Assembly: GCA_045637525.1 (NCBI GenBank)
Contig: JAZTZP010000152.1
Location: forward strand, 1-25,020
Reading direction: 5' to 3'
Source of the DNA: JAZTZP01 sp045637525
GTDB lineage: Bacteria > Bacillota > Clostridia > UBA1381
Length of the DNA: 25,020 nt
How positions within the stretch are numbered: the first letter of the stretch is position 1; the number at the start of each line of letters is the position of its first letter. The notes beneath the pieces are model-generated. The model did not search any database, was not told where the DNA came from, and saw only the letters and a program-made list of their open reading frames with translations. Both the position numbers and the translations under genes were made by a program. Positions 1 to 7,759 of the stretch are shown here, in pieces.

Positions 1-1102
1 AATCTCTATATGTACCAAGCTCATCAAACGCCCATGTTGCTTCGGGGTAGTTTTTGTCATAGTATAACTGCATTGCGGTGTTGTACTCGGGCAGCTTCAT
101 AAACCACGGTATTGATATAATAATTCCGATAATTGTACAAACCAATGCACCTAATCCGACTTTTTTCAGTATTTTATTACGCCTTTTTCTCTGCTCCAAA
201 AGTATGACAGGAAGAGGAATAAGCTTTTTAATACCTCTTATTAAATCCTGTTCAAATCCATTTGCTTGCATATCATAAGCTGACAGATGAGCAAAATCGT
301 CCGGCAAATCATTTTTATCCATATTGTAATAAAGAGGTATCAAAGTTTTATCGTTGTCTTTTCCTGCAAAAGACAAGAATCTTGACCACTCATTTTTTAC
401 CCATACCGATTCAATGTTTTCCCTTGAAGAGCAAACAGTTATCATTACTCTACTTGATGCAAGTGCTGAATATATATACGGCTCATACTCCATGCCGATT
501 TTATCTTCAAGCGTAATTCGAGAGAAAAACACCTTATAACCTTCAGCAGTTAATTTATTATATAAATCTTGTGCAGCTATACTGTCTTTGGTACGTGCAC
601 CATTTGGTGCAGTTTCTTTATATGAGATAAATATATCAAAAGGCTTTTCTTTCTGAGATACTTTCAATATTCCTTTTTGAATATCATCTATTAACCGGGC
701 ATTTTGCATATATAGAGCTTTTTGCTTTTCATCTGCATATTTAATTGCATTTCGATAGTTTTCATCACGGAAAATAAGAGTATCAAGCGTTCTGTTGCAG
801 GTTGGAATATATTTTCCGCTTGCAGGATCTTTTACATATGTAACACCATAACGGCACATTAAAACATTCCAATAAGCATCAGCATCTTCTCTATTATCAA
901 ACAAAATCTGATTATACAAATTTTCTGCCATATCAAATTCATTATGCATTAAATATGAGCTTGCACGGTTATATATCTCCTGTATTTTGGGTTCAATAAA
1001 AGCAGGCATGGTCTGTTCTACTCCGCAATATTCACATATTGCAGTCTTTTCACCTTGTTTTACATCCAAACTGCCTCCGCAGATTTTACATTTGAGTATC
1101 AT
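1..1102 (-). CDS. Zinc-ribbon / TIR-domain membrane protein (partial, C-terminus beyond left edge)
   Basis: I translated this open frame by hand; it enters from the left edge and has no stop over 367 codons. The start is ATG at 1102, with AAAGGAG upstream. Residues 5-26 form a zinc ribbon (C5xxC8 and C23xxC26). Residues about 40-90 look TPR-like. A TIR domain starts at F155 (FDIFISYKE) and continues through SRITLEDK and VWVKNEWSRF. E199 of LEDK lies where NADase TIR domains carry their catalytic glutamate. A basic stretch (QRKRRNKILKK) precedes one TM segment at about 315-335, which predicts N-in/C-out. The last visible residues (338-367) begin a TPR-like repeat very similar to one in the upstream neighbour. 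By family knowledge, bacterial TIR domains often cleave NAD+ or make signalling nucleotides from it. The missing C-terminus may carry a DUF6273-like domain as in the neighbour; that is inference. It lies 79 nt after the preceding gene, probably in the same operon. Confidence 0.85.
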   Translation of the reverse strand, partial: MILKCKICGGSLDVKQGEKTAICEYCGVEQTMPAFIEPKIQEIYNRASSYLMHNEFDMAENLYNQILFDNREDADAYWNVLMCRYGVTYVKDPASGKYIPTCNRTLDTLIFRDENYRNAIKYADEKQKALYMQNARLIDDIQKGILKVSQKEKPFDIFISYKETAPNGARTKDSIAAQDLYNKLTAEGYKVFFSRITLEDKIGMEYEPYIYSALASSRVMITVCSSRENIESVWVKNEWSRFLSFAGKDNDKTLIPLYYNMDKNDLPDDFAHLSAYDMQANGFEQDLIRGIKKLIPLPVILLEQRKRRNKILKKVGLGALVCTIIGIIISIPWFMKLPEYNTAMQLYYDKNYPEATWAFDELGTYRD

Positions 1103-1181
1103 TTAGTTTACTCCTTTATTAACATATTTTTATATAGTGCTCCATCAGCACCTGAGCAAGACACATCTTTGAAAATTCTTA

Positions 1182-2693
1182 TTAATACAAGCTGATCCAT
1201 GTACAAGGACGAACACCCATGTTTCTTACTACACTTTCACCGATGGTATTTACTTCGCTATTTTCTCCGTAAACAAACATCATACCTGCATCAGTTTTTG
1301 TTCTCAGCCACCAGTCTGACCATGTGTTAAGATCTAAATTTTTTGAATATTCATTATACTGTTCTTGTGTTAGAAGGAATATTTCATCATTTACTCCATC
1401 ATCTGTTCTTAACATCCTGTTCTTTTGTTCGGTCGAAAATTCTTTTAAAAAGTCATTATTCAGCCATGTTCTGATTGAAGAAATTTCATATGCTACATTT
1501 TTTAATTCATTATTGAATGCCAGCATCTCAATAGGATTCAAAGCAATCAGGAGCATTCTGCGTTCCTCTGTTTTTAATATTTTCCAAGGTATCGGCTTAC
1601 CTTCATACATGCCGAAATATACTTCTCCGCCCAGTGCAAACTTATTATAGATCTGTTCAATTCTATCTTTTGAATCTTTATAATCACCAAGTTCATAATA
1701 AATTTTTAACGCTTCTACATATTTTTGAGAGTTATAATGATTTTCTGCCTGTACATACTTCTCATCATATATTTTTTCTTTTATTTCTTCAACTTTCAAT
1801 TTGCTGTCTTTATAAACACCCAAATCTTCAAATGCAGTAAGGGCTTCTTCGTACCTTTCTGCCTGATATAAAGCAACTGCCGAATTATATCTGCTACTTG
1901 GAATAGTTATAAATGTCAGTATCAGAATAAAAATTGAAGCAACACTTAATATCGCAAATGCCATTGCCAAGATACCTATGCCTGAATTATCTTTCTCAGG
2001 TTTTGACTCTGGAACACCTTTCAGCAATCTGCATTTTTTATTCCTCTCAGCCAATAACTTCTGCATTTCATCACAAATAGCCGTTGAAATGCTTATATTA
2101 TCAATATTCTCTTTTAAAATATTGAATTTGTTTACAATCTTATTCTCAATTGTTGTCAATTGAGAATGGCTCATTGGGTCACTAAATCTAATCGTATCTT
2201 TTAAATCTTTTATCTGTGCTGATAAATTACTATCCTCAACCACAAGCAATTCAAGCTCTGCCTGCAAATTCTTTATGTAAAAAACTTTTTCAGCAATTTT
2301 TTCGTCTATATCTTTTATTTCCCTTTCTGCTATATTTGCAAGAATAAGAACAATTACAGTAAAAGCAGCCAAAGCAGAATTTATGATTATTCCTATAAAA
2401 TAAGGAAAATCAGCATTAGTCATCTGCCTTATTGACAATGCAGTTTGTACAACAAAGTAAATCACAGCAACGGTTAAAGACGGCATACCAAGAAAAGTTT
2501 CATTAAGGTTCGGTTTATTAAATGTTATTACGGCAGTAACAACTAAAATCAAATTTGCAAATACTGCAAAGCTGTATCCCATCCAGTAAAGAATACTATG
2601 TTTTACCGGCAGAACAAAAGCTACGATATTTAAAAGAATCAATGCTATTAACGCAATTACAATACTCCAAGCTTTATTTTTTGTAAATCCCAT
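1182..2693 (-). CDS. Multi-TM protein with TPR-like stalk and DUF6273-like C-terminal domain
   Basis: This is a 503-residue protein with a good ribosome binding site (GGAGG, 9 nt before ATG). Four hydrophobic segments lie at about 9-30, 35-57, 72-87 and 97-120. A charged, probably coiled-coil stretch follows at about 122-225, then a fifth TM segment at about 238-264. Residues 268-350 contain two TPR-like units of the pattern YxxAxxxYxxxxYxEAxxxFxxLGxYxDS. Residues about 355-503 match the DUF6273 pattern I know from Clostridia (G-x-PIPWKIL, IRTWLNNDF, DEIFLLTQEQY, WWLRT, GVRPCTWI). That domain plausibly has a C-type-lectin/formylglycine-enzyme-like fold. With the N-terminus inside, five TM segments put the coiled coil in the cytoplasm and the TPR-DUF6273 part outside. 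No enzymatic motif was found. It sits between an SPFH protein and a TIR protein on one strand, which suggests a sensor or scaffold role. Confidence 0.75.
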   Translation of the reverse strand: MGFTKNKAWSIVIALIALILLNIVAFVLPVKHSILYWMGYSFAVFANLILVVTAVITFNKPNLNETFLGMPSLTVAVIYFVVQTALSIRQMTNADFPYFIGIIINSALAAFTVIVLILANIAEREIKDIDEKIAEKVFYIKNLQAELELLVVEDSNLSAQIKDLKDTIRFSDPMSHSQLTTIENKIVNKFNILKENIDNISISTAICDEMQKLLAERNKKCRLLKGVPESKPEKDNSGIGILAMAFAILSVASIFILILTFITIPSSRYNSAVALYQAERYEEALTAFEDLGVYKDSKLKVEEIKEKIYDEKYVQAENHYNSQKYVEALKIYYELGDYKDSKDRIEQIYNKFALGGEVYFGMYEGKPIPWKILKTEERRMLLIALNPIEMLAFNNELKNVAYEISSIRTWLNNDFLKEFSTEQKNRMLRTDDGVNDEIFLLTQEQYNEYSKNLDLNTWSDWWLRTKTDAGMMFVYGENSEVNTIGESVVRNMGVRPCTWISLY

Positions 2694-2710
2694 ATTATTT
2701 TACCTCCGAA

Positions 2711-3820
2711 TTATATACTTTCAATAAGTTTTTTCTTTTGCTCATCAAATTCTTCATCTGTCAAAGCACCCATCTCTTTCATTAACATAAGTTTTTCTAA
2801 TTTTTGTTTGAATACAGTCATACCATCTTGTCCCGAAACCGGTGTCTCAGTTTTATTAATCGCTTCTCCGGTCATTTCGCCAACCACTCCTGCAACACCG
2901 CCCATCATTCCCAGTCCGATACCCAAGCTTGAAAAATTACCCACACCTTCATTATCAGCCACCTTCTCAGCTACATCAAAGCCTCTTTCCTGTGCATATG
3001 TGTAACCTTCAATCTTTCGTTTTTCAGCAATACCTTCTGCCTCAATTATTCTGCGCTTTTTCTCTGTTTCTTCATCAATTACACTAACTTGTTGTTTTAA
3101 TCTTGCTTCGGCAACATCAGAATACTGACGAATATGTAAATCCTTGAACTTTTCATATGCAGCCTCACCATCCGGTTTAGCAATATTTGAAACAAAGAAA
3201 TTCTCAAGTTTTATTCCGTATTCTTTAAAATCAGGAATAAGCAATTTATGCAAATCTGCAGAAATCATATCCATATGAGAATCAGCTTCAAAAATCGAGA
3301 ATTCTGCTTCCTGCATAGTTTTTCCTATATATGGCTTAATCTTCGACATTAATAACGCTCTGAATTTCCGAACAAGACTCTCCTGTTTGAGAATGCGCTC
3401 CGTTCCCACAATATAGACAAGCAATTTACGTGAATCCTCAACAGATAAAATCATTTCTCCGGATAGTCCTATCTGCAAAGGAAAGTGATATGTAGGCTCC
3501 ATATATTGAACCTGACTATCAGTCCCCCACTTAATGGCCATTTGATGCGTTTTATTTATAAAATAAACCTCACAATGAAATGGCGTTTTGCCTTCAGTAG
3601 GGATATTGATAACCTTACTGATGAGAGGAATATTCTGAGTTTTTAAAGTATATCTTCCTGCCCCAAACAAGTCAAGTGCCTGACCATTTGCAAAGAAAAC
3701 CGCTTCTTGAGTTTCATGCACTATAAGCTGTGAAGATGTATTAAAATCTTCACGAAAATGTTTCCAGACAAATGTGGAATTATCCCCCTCATATTTTATT
3801 ACTTTCGTTAATTCAAACAT
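2711..3820 (-). CDS. SPFH/band-7 protein with C-terminal SHOCT domain (YdjI-like)
   Basis: This 369-residue protein starts MFELTKVIKYEGDN. I chose ATG 3820 because GGAGGAAGTGTT precedes it; an in-frame ATG at 3850 would add ten residues encoded inside the previous gene and its ribosome binding site. Residues about 25-215 form the SPFH/band-7 domain. Residues 220-285 are a charged helix (EARLKQQ, EETEKKRRIIEAEG) typical of the SPFH coiled coil. Residues 297-315 are glycine-rich and hydrophobic (GIGLGMMGGVAGVVG). Residues about 336-367 (KLEKLMLMKEMGALTDEEFDEQKKKL) are a SHOCT helical pair. There is no N-terminal TM segment, so membrane association would be peripheral or through partners. This architecture resembles Bacillus subtilis YdjI and the Clostridia proteins labelled 'virion core protein', some linked to membrane stress. 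It probably scaffolds the membrane proteins encoded downstream; that is inference. Confidence 0.85.
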   Translation of the reverse strand: MFELTKVIKYEGDNSTFVWKHFREDFNTSSQLIVHETQEAVFFANGQALDLFGAGRYTLKTQNIPLISKVINIPTEGKTPFHCEVYFINKTHQMAIKWGTDSQVQYMEPTYHFPLQIGLSGEMILSVEDSRKLLVYIVGTERILKQESLVRKFRALLMSKIKPYIGKTMQEAEFSIFEADSHMDMISADLHKLLIPDFKEYGIKLENFFVSNIAKPDGEAAYEKFKDLHIRQYSDVAEARLKQQVSVIDEETEKKRRIIEAEGIAEKRKIEGYTYAQERGFDVAEKVADNEGVGNFSSLGIGLGMMGGVAGVVGEMTGEAINKTETPVSGQDGMTVFKQKLEKLMLMKEMGALTDEEFDEQKKKLIESI

Positions 3821-3833
3821 AACACTTCCTCCA

Positions 3834-4022
3834 TTATTTTTCAATTTCAATATGTTCTACCGCAAATTCAATACACATTTGTATAACTTCATTTTTATTT
3901 CGTTTCGTCAAATCACAAATATCATCAATTCTTTTTATTAAATCAATAGGTAGTCTGGCAGATACAACAGAACTCTCTCCAACATACTTTTTCGTTGAGA
4001 TAACTAATTTTTTATCAGCCAT
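3834..4022 (-). CDS. Small ribbon-helix-helix (CopG/Arc-type) DNA-binding protein
   Basis: This is a 62-residue basic protein with ATG 4022 preceded by AGAGGTG. Residues about 19-58 fit the ribbon-helix-helix pattern: a beta strand (VVSARLP), helix 1 (IDLIKRIDDICDL), a turn with TKRNKNE, and helix 2 (EVIQMCIEFAVEHI). It is the first gene of the leftward operon, and its stop codon overlaps the ribosome binding site region of the SPFH gene, so translation may be coupled. Proteins of this size and type usually bind DNA as dimers, often autoregulating their own operon or serving as an antitoxin. No toxin-like partner is visible, so autoregulation is more likely. Two TAGTA direct repeats 11 bp apart overlap the operon promoter and are a possible operator. 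Confidence 0.7.
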   Translation of the reverse strand: MADKKLVISTKKYVGESSVVSARLPIDLIKRIDDICDLTKRNKNEVIQMCIEFAVEHIEIEK

Positions 4023-4055
4023 TTTTAATCACCTCTATAAATTCTAAAATATAAG

Positions 4056-4091
4056 TACTAACATTATACTACATTCGTTTACAAAAGTCAA
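4056..4091 (-). promoter_or_regulatory. Sigma-A-type promoter of the RHH-SPFH-DUF6273-TIR operon, with possible operator repeats
   Basis: On the minus strand, TTGACT (4091-4086) and TATAAT (4068-4063) are separated by 17 bp, a near-consensus promoter. It ends about 40 nt before the RHH start codon. TAGTA occurs twice on the minus strand (4071-4067 and 4060-4056), one helical turn apart and touching the -10 box. Ribbon-helix-helix repressors commonly bind this kind of spaced repeat, but the link is inference. Confidence 0.75.
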
Positions 4092-4421
4092 CACTTTTCT
4101 AAAAATTTCACATATTTGTTATAAGAAAGTTTTATCAGATAAATATTTATCTGTATTTATTTTTCTGTATATCATTCAAATTATGTTGTTGCACAAATAC
4201 TATACTCAGTTCGACATTTACTAATTTTCACTTTAAAATGTAAATAGATTTACCACAATTTGAGATAAATATATCAAATTACACTAAAGCCGAAAAAATT
4301 AAATACAATAATAATGTATAAATCCTTTTAAAAGTAAAATAAATATTTATATATACCGCAATTTCATGATAACCTATCAAAACGCACAAAACAATACGGT
4401 AATTTTTGGGTAAATATAGCC
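4092..4421. other. AT-rich intergenic region, nothing recognised
   Basis: About 330 nt separate the two divergent promoters. It is very AT-rich, with many short A and T runs. I see no gene, RNA, terminator or clear repeat. An unrecognised regulatory site is possible. Confidence 0.5.
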
Positions 4422-4450
4422 TTTACTTACAAAAAAAAGTGTGCTATAAT
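4422..4450 (+). promoter_or_regulatory. Promoter of glgBCD (extended -10)
   Basis: TTTACT (4422-4427) and a perfect TATAAT (4445-4450) are separated by 17 bp. TG at 4442-4443 gives an extended -10. Transcription would start near 4457, leaving a leader of about 115 nt before glgB. Confidence 0.75.
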
Positions 4451-4499
4451 ATTAGTATAATGGTCATTATAGGTAAAATTACTTATATGTATATTTTCT

Positions 4500-4554
4500 T
4501 GAATTTCAGCCCGGAAAATTCCGCACTGAAATTCATGTCGCGTTAGCGGCGGAA
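4500..4554 (+). promoter_or_regulatory. glgB leader hairpin (inverted repeat, possible alternative pairing)
   Basis: TGAATTTCAG (4500-4509) and CTGAAATTCA (4526-4535) are perfect 10-bp complements. Inside them CGGAA (4512-4516) can pair with TTCCG (4519-4523). No T run follows, so this is not a simple terminator. TTCCGC (4519-4524) can instead pair with GCGGAA (4549-4554), next to the GGAGG ribosome binding site at 4556-4560. The two pairings are mutually exclusive, so the leader may switch state or bind a protein. The pairing is seen; control of glgB is inferred. Confidence 0.5.
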
Positions 4555-4572
4555 CGGAGGATTATAACAACT

Positions 4573-6519
4573 ATGCCTATATATAATAAGGCTCTCTCAG
4601 AGCCGTGGACTGATATGTGCGACCACGCAGGCATTAGTGAGTTTCAGATGTATTTATTCAATACAGGCGAAAATTTTCAGTCATATAAAATGCTTGGTGC
4701 GCATAAAATAGAAAGTGGAGGCAAAACCGGCGTAAGGTTTGCTGTATGGGCACCGAATGCACATTTGGTAAGCCTTGCCGGAGATTTTAATGCCTGGAAC
4801 GGCGACGGATATGAACTTATAAAAATCTCATCCACCGGTATATGGTACGGAGTTTTTGAAAACATTCCCGATGGGGCTTTGTATAAATACTCCATAGAAG
4901 GAGCCGATGGTGAGAAATATATGCGTGCCGATCCGTTTGCATTTGAAGCAGAACTGCGACCCGGAACTGCATCAAGGCTTATTTCTGTGTCGGAATATAA
5001 GTGGAGTGACGCTGCGTGGCTGAAAAAAAGAGCTTCAGCAAAATCGCACTCATCATATCCGATGAATATATACGAAGTACACGCCGGAAGCTGGAAAACC
5101 CATCCGGACGGCAGTCTGTACTCGTATAAAGAGCTGGCTGACGAGCTTATTCCATATGTAGTTTCAATGCATTACACTCATATAGAGCTCATGCCGATAA
5201 CCGAATATCCCTTTGATGGTTCGTGGGGGTATCAGGTTACAGGATTTTTCGCCCCAACATCACGATACGGCACGCCGGACGAGCTTAAATATTTTGTCAA
5301 TAAATGTCACAAAAACGGCATATCACTGATAATGGACTGGGTTCCGGCACATTTCCCGCGTGATGCTCACGGTCTGCGCCTCTTTGACGGCTCTCCGCTA
5401 TATGAATATGCGGATACACGACTCGGCGAGCATAAAGACTGGGGAACAATGGTTTTCGATTACAGCAAAAGCGAGGTCGTTTCTTTTCTCATGTCGTCAG
5501 CATTTTTCTGGGCAGATGAGTTCCATTTCGACGGAATAAGAGTAGATGCAGTTTCAAGCATGCTCTATCGTGACTATTCAAGAAACGATGGCGAATGGGT
5601 TGCGAATATATACGGCGGAAACGAAAACCTTGAAGCTATCGAATTTCTGAGAAAGCTTAATGTAAAGCTTACACAAGAGCATCGGGGATTTATTATGGTT
5701 GCCGAAGAATCAACAGCCTGGCCTTATGTAACAAAGCCTGTTTCGGAGGGCGGACTGGGCTTTTCGTATAAATGGAATATGGGCTGGATGAACGATTCAC
5801 TTCGCTATATCGCAATGGACCCGTTTTTCAGAAAGGATAATCATTCGCTTGTAACATTTATTATGATGTATGCATTCTCCGAAAACTATATCCTGCCACT
5901 GTCGCATGACGAGGTAGTGCACGGAAAAGCATCGCTTATAAATAAAATGTTCGGCGACTATGACGATAAATTCAGCCTGTTTAAAACATTTTTAGGATAT
6001 TATATGTCACTGCCCGGTAAAAAGCTTATGTTTATGGGCGGAGAAATAGCTCAGTTTATCGAATGGCGTTATGATGAAGGACTGGAGTGGCAGCTTCTTG
6101 ATTTTGAAAAGCATAAAAAATTCCATACCTTTGTCAAAGAACTGAACAGATTTTACCTTGAAAACAAGTCATTATGGCAGACAGACAACGGTTGGGACGG
6201 CTTTAAATGGATAAACGCATCAGACAACGAAACCTCGGTTCTGTCATATATGCGAATGGGAAAAGCACGTTCAGATTACACGATAGTAGTCGCAAACTTT
6301 ACTCCCGTAACGCGTGAAACCTATCGGATAGGCGTTCCGTCAGCAGGAGAATACGAGGTTATACTCTGCTCCGGCGATAAAAAATACGGCGGAGACGGAA
6401 AAAACAAAAAAACCTACAAAGCATTTCATGAATCGTATTCGGATTTCCCTTATACGATAATGGTAAAAGCCTCGGCCAACACCATTTTATATATTCGTAA
6501 GAAAAAAAGAAAGAAATAA
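4573..6519 (+). CDS. glgB: 1,4-alpha-glucan branching enzyme
   Basis: This 648-residue cytoplasmic enzyme makes alpha-1,6 branches in glycogen by moving alpha-1,4 oligosaccharides. ATG 4573 lies 12 nt after GGAGG. An N-terminal CBM48-type beta domain occupies about residues 45-135 (FAVWAPNA, LAGDFNAWN). The GH13 catalytic barrel follows: YEVHAGSW, GSWGYQVTGFFAPTSRYG, then FDGIRVDAVSSMLYRDY with nucleophile D325. The acid/base glutamate is in AEES (378-379), and LSHDEVVHGK (444-) holds the transition-state stabilising H445/D446. A C-terminal beta domain ends the protein. It lacks the extra N-terminal domain of the 728-residue E. coli enzyme, as is usual in Bacillota. It is the first gene of a three-gene glycogen operon, 21 nt before glgC. 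The assignment is firm. Confidence 0.97.
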   Translation: MPIYNKALSEPWTDMCDHAGISEFQMYLFNTGENFQSYKMLGAHKIESGGKTGVRFAVWAPNAHLVSLAGDFNAWNGDGYELIKISSTGIWYGVFENIPDGALYKYSIEGADGEKYMRADPFAFEAELRPGTASRLISVSEYKWSDAAWLKKRASAKSHSSYPMNIYEVHAGSWKTHPDGSLYSYKELADELIPYVVSMHYTHIELMPITEYPFDGSWGYQVTGFFAPTSRYGTPDELKYFVNKCHKNGISLIMDWVPAHFPRDAHGLRLFDGSPLYEYADTRLGEHKDWGTMVFDYSKSEVVSFLMSSAFFWADEFHFDGIRVDAVSSMLYRDYSRNDGEWVANIYGGNENLEAIEFLRKLNVKLTQEHRGFIMVAEESTAWPYVTKPVSEGGLGFSYKWNMGWMNDSLRYIAMDPFFRKDNHSLVTFIMMYAFSENYILPLSHDEVVHGKASLINKMFGDYDDKFSLFKTFLGYYMSLPGKKLMFMGGEIAQFIEWRYDEGLEWQLLDFEKHKKFHTFVKELNRFYLENKSLWQTDNGWDGFKWINASDNETSVLSYMRMGKARSDYTIVVANFTPVTRETYRIGVPSAGEYEVILCSGDKKYGGDGKNKKTYKAFHESYSDFPYTIMVKASANTILYIRKKKRKK

Positions 6520-6540
6520 ATTTATTTAGGAGAGATGGTT

Positions 6541-7746
6541 ATGAAAAAAGATTGTGTTGCAATGATACTTGCCGGCGGACAGGGAAGCCGTTTGGGCGCT
6601 TTAACAAAGCGAGTTGCCAAGCCGGCAGTACCGTACGGCGGAAAATACAGAATAATAGATTTTCCGCTGTCTAACTGTGTTCATTCGGGAATTGATACGG
6701 TAGGCGTTCTTACTCAGTATCAGCCGCTTGAACTCAATACCTATATAGGCAACGGAAATCCGTGGGACTTAAACAGAAGCCGTGGCGGAGTATATGTTCT
6801 TCCGCCTTATCAGAGTGCCGAAGCCGGGGAATGGTATAAAGGAACAGCAAATGCGATTTATCAGAACTTAAGCTTTTTAGAGGGCTTCAATCCGGAAAAC
6901 GTGCTTATACTTTCCGGCGACCACATTTATAAAATGCAGTACGCAAAAATGCTTAAGATCCATAAAAAGTCAGATGCAGCCGTAACAATTGCCGTTATGC
7001 CCGTTCCGTGGGAGGAGGCAAGCCGTTTCGGAATAATGAATGTTGATGAAAACGGACTTATAACGGAATTTGTAGAAAAACCGGCAGAGCCTAAGAGTAA
7101 TCTTGCTTCTATGGGTATATACATTTTCAAATACGACATACTCAAAAAATATCTTACAGAAGATGAACACGACCCTGCATCTTCAAACGATTTCGGAAAG
7201 AATATTATCCCGAATATGCTTGCAAACGGCGAAAAGATGGTAAGCTGGAGATTTGAAGATTACTGGAAAGACGTAGGAACGATTCAAAGCCTCTGGGAGG
7301 CTAACATGGACCTTGTCGACGTGCCGTCAAAATTCGACATGAACGACAGAAAATGGCCTATATATTCAAGAAACCCTGCGCTTCCGCCTCAATATATAGG
7401 CAAAAACGCAACGGTTATAAACAGTACGGTAACAGAGGGCTGTATAATAGACGGTCATGTAGAACACAGTGTCATATTTAATGAAGTTGAGATTGATGAA
7501 GGCTCAAGAGTTTATGATTCTGTAATAATGCCCGGCGCAAAAATAGGCAAAAACGTTATTATAAAGAAAGCAATAATCGGACCGGGCGCAAAAATAGGCG
7601 ACGGTGCAAAGCTCGGAACTGAAACCATAGCCGACAATAAATATGCATCAAATTACTGCACAAACGATTTAATACTTATCGAAAGCGACGCAACAGTCCA
7701 GGAAAACGAAGTAATCGGATGCGGTTCTATGGTTACAGCGAAATAG
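6541..7746 (+). CDS. glgC: Glucose-1-phosphate adenylyltransferase (catalytic subunit)
   Basis: GlgC makes ADP-glucose from ATP and glucose-1-phosphate, the committed step of glycogen synthesis. The protein is 401 residues. ATG 6535 and ATG 6541 are both in frame; AGGAGAG at 6528-6534 abuts the first, so 6541 (MKKDCVAMILAGG) has the sensible spacing. Motifs are the nucleotide-binding loop ILAGGQGSRL with LTKRVAKPAVPYGGKYRIIDF (about 9-41), GTANAIYQN, and the metal/catalytic SGDHIYK with D127. VEKPAEPKSNLASMGIYIF follows, and then a left-handed beta-helix C-terminal half with hexapeptide repeats. It is followed after 13 nt by glgD, with which it should form the heterotetramer known from Bacillota. 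Confidence 0.97.
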   Translation: MKKDCVAMILAGGQGSRLGALTKRVAKPAVPYGGKYRIIDFPLSNCVHSGIDTVGVLTQYQPLELNTYIGNGNPWDLNRSRGGVYVLPPYQSAEAGEWYKGTANAIYQNLSFLEGFNPENVLILSGDHIYKMQYAKMLKIHKKSDAAVTIAVMPVPWEEASRFGIMNVDENGLITEFVEKPAEPKSNLASMGIYIFKYDILKKYLTEDEHDPASSNDFGKNIIPNMLANGEKMVSWRFEDYWKDVGTIQSLWEANMDLVDVPSKFDMNDRKWPIYSRNPALPPQYIGKNATVINSTVTEGCIIDGHVEHSVIFNEVEIDEGSRVYDSVIMPGAKIGKNVIIKKAIIGPGAKIGDGAKLGTETIADNKYASNYCTNDLILIESDATVQENEVIGCGSMVTAK

Positions 7747-7759
7747 GAGGTTAACGGAA

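Noticed and set aside
1103..1181. Terminator between the DUF6273 gene and the TIR gene
   Set aside because: A GGTGCT/AGCACT hairpin exists but is short and lacks a U run, so cotranscription is more likely.
3821..3850. Ten-residue N-terminal extension of the SPFH protein
   Set aside because: It would be encoded across the end of the RHH gene and the GGAGG site; ATG 3820 gives the family-typical start.
3834..4022. Antitoxin of a toxin-antitoxin pair
   Set aside because: The adjacent gene is a large SPFH protein, not a small toxin, and no RelE/MazF-like frame is nearby.
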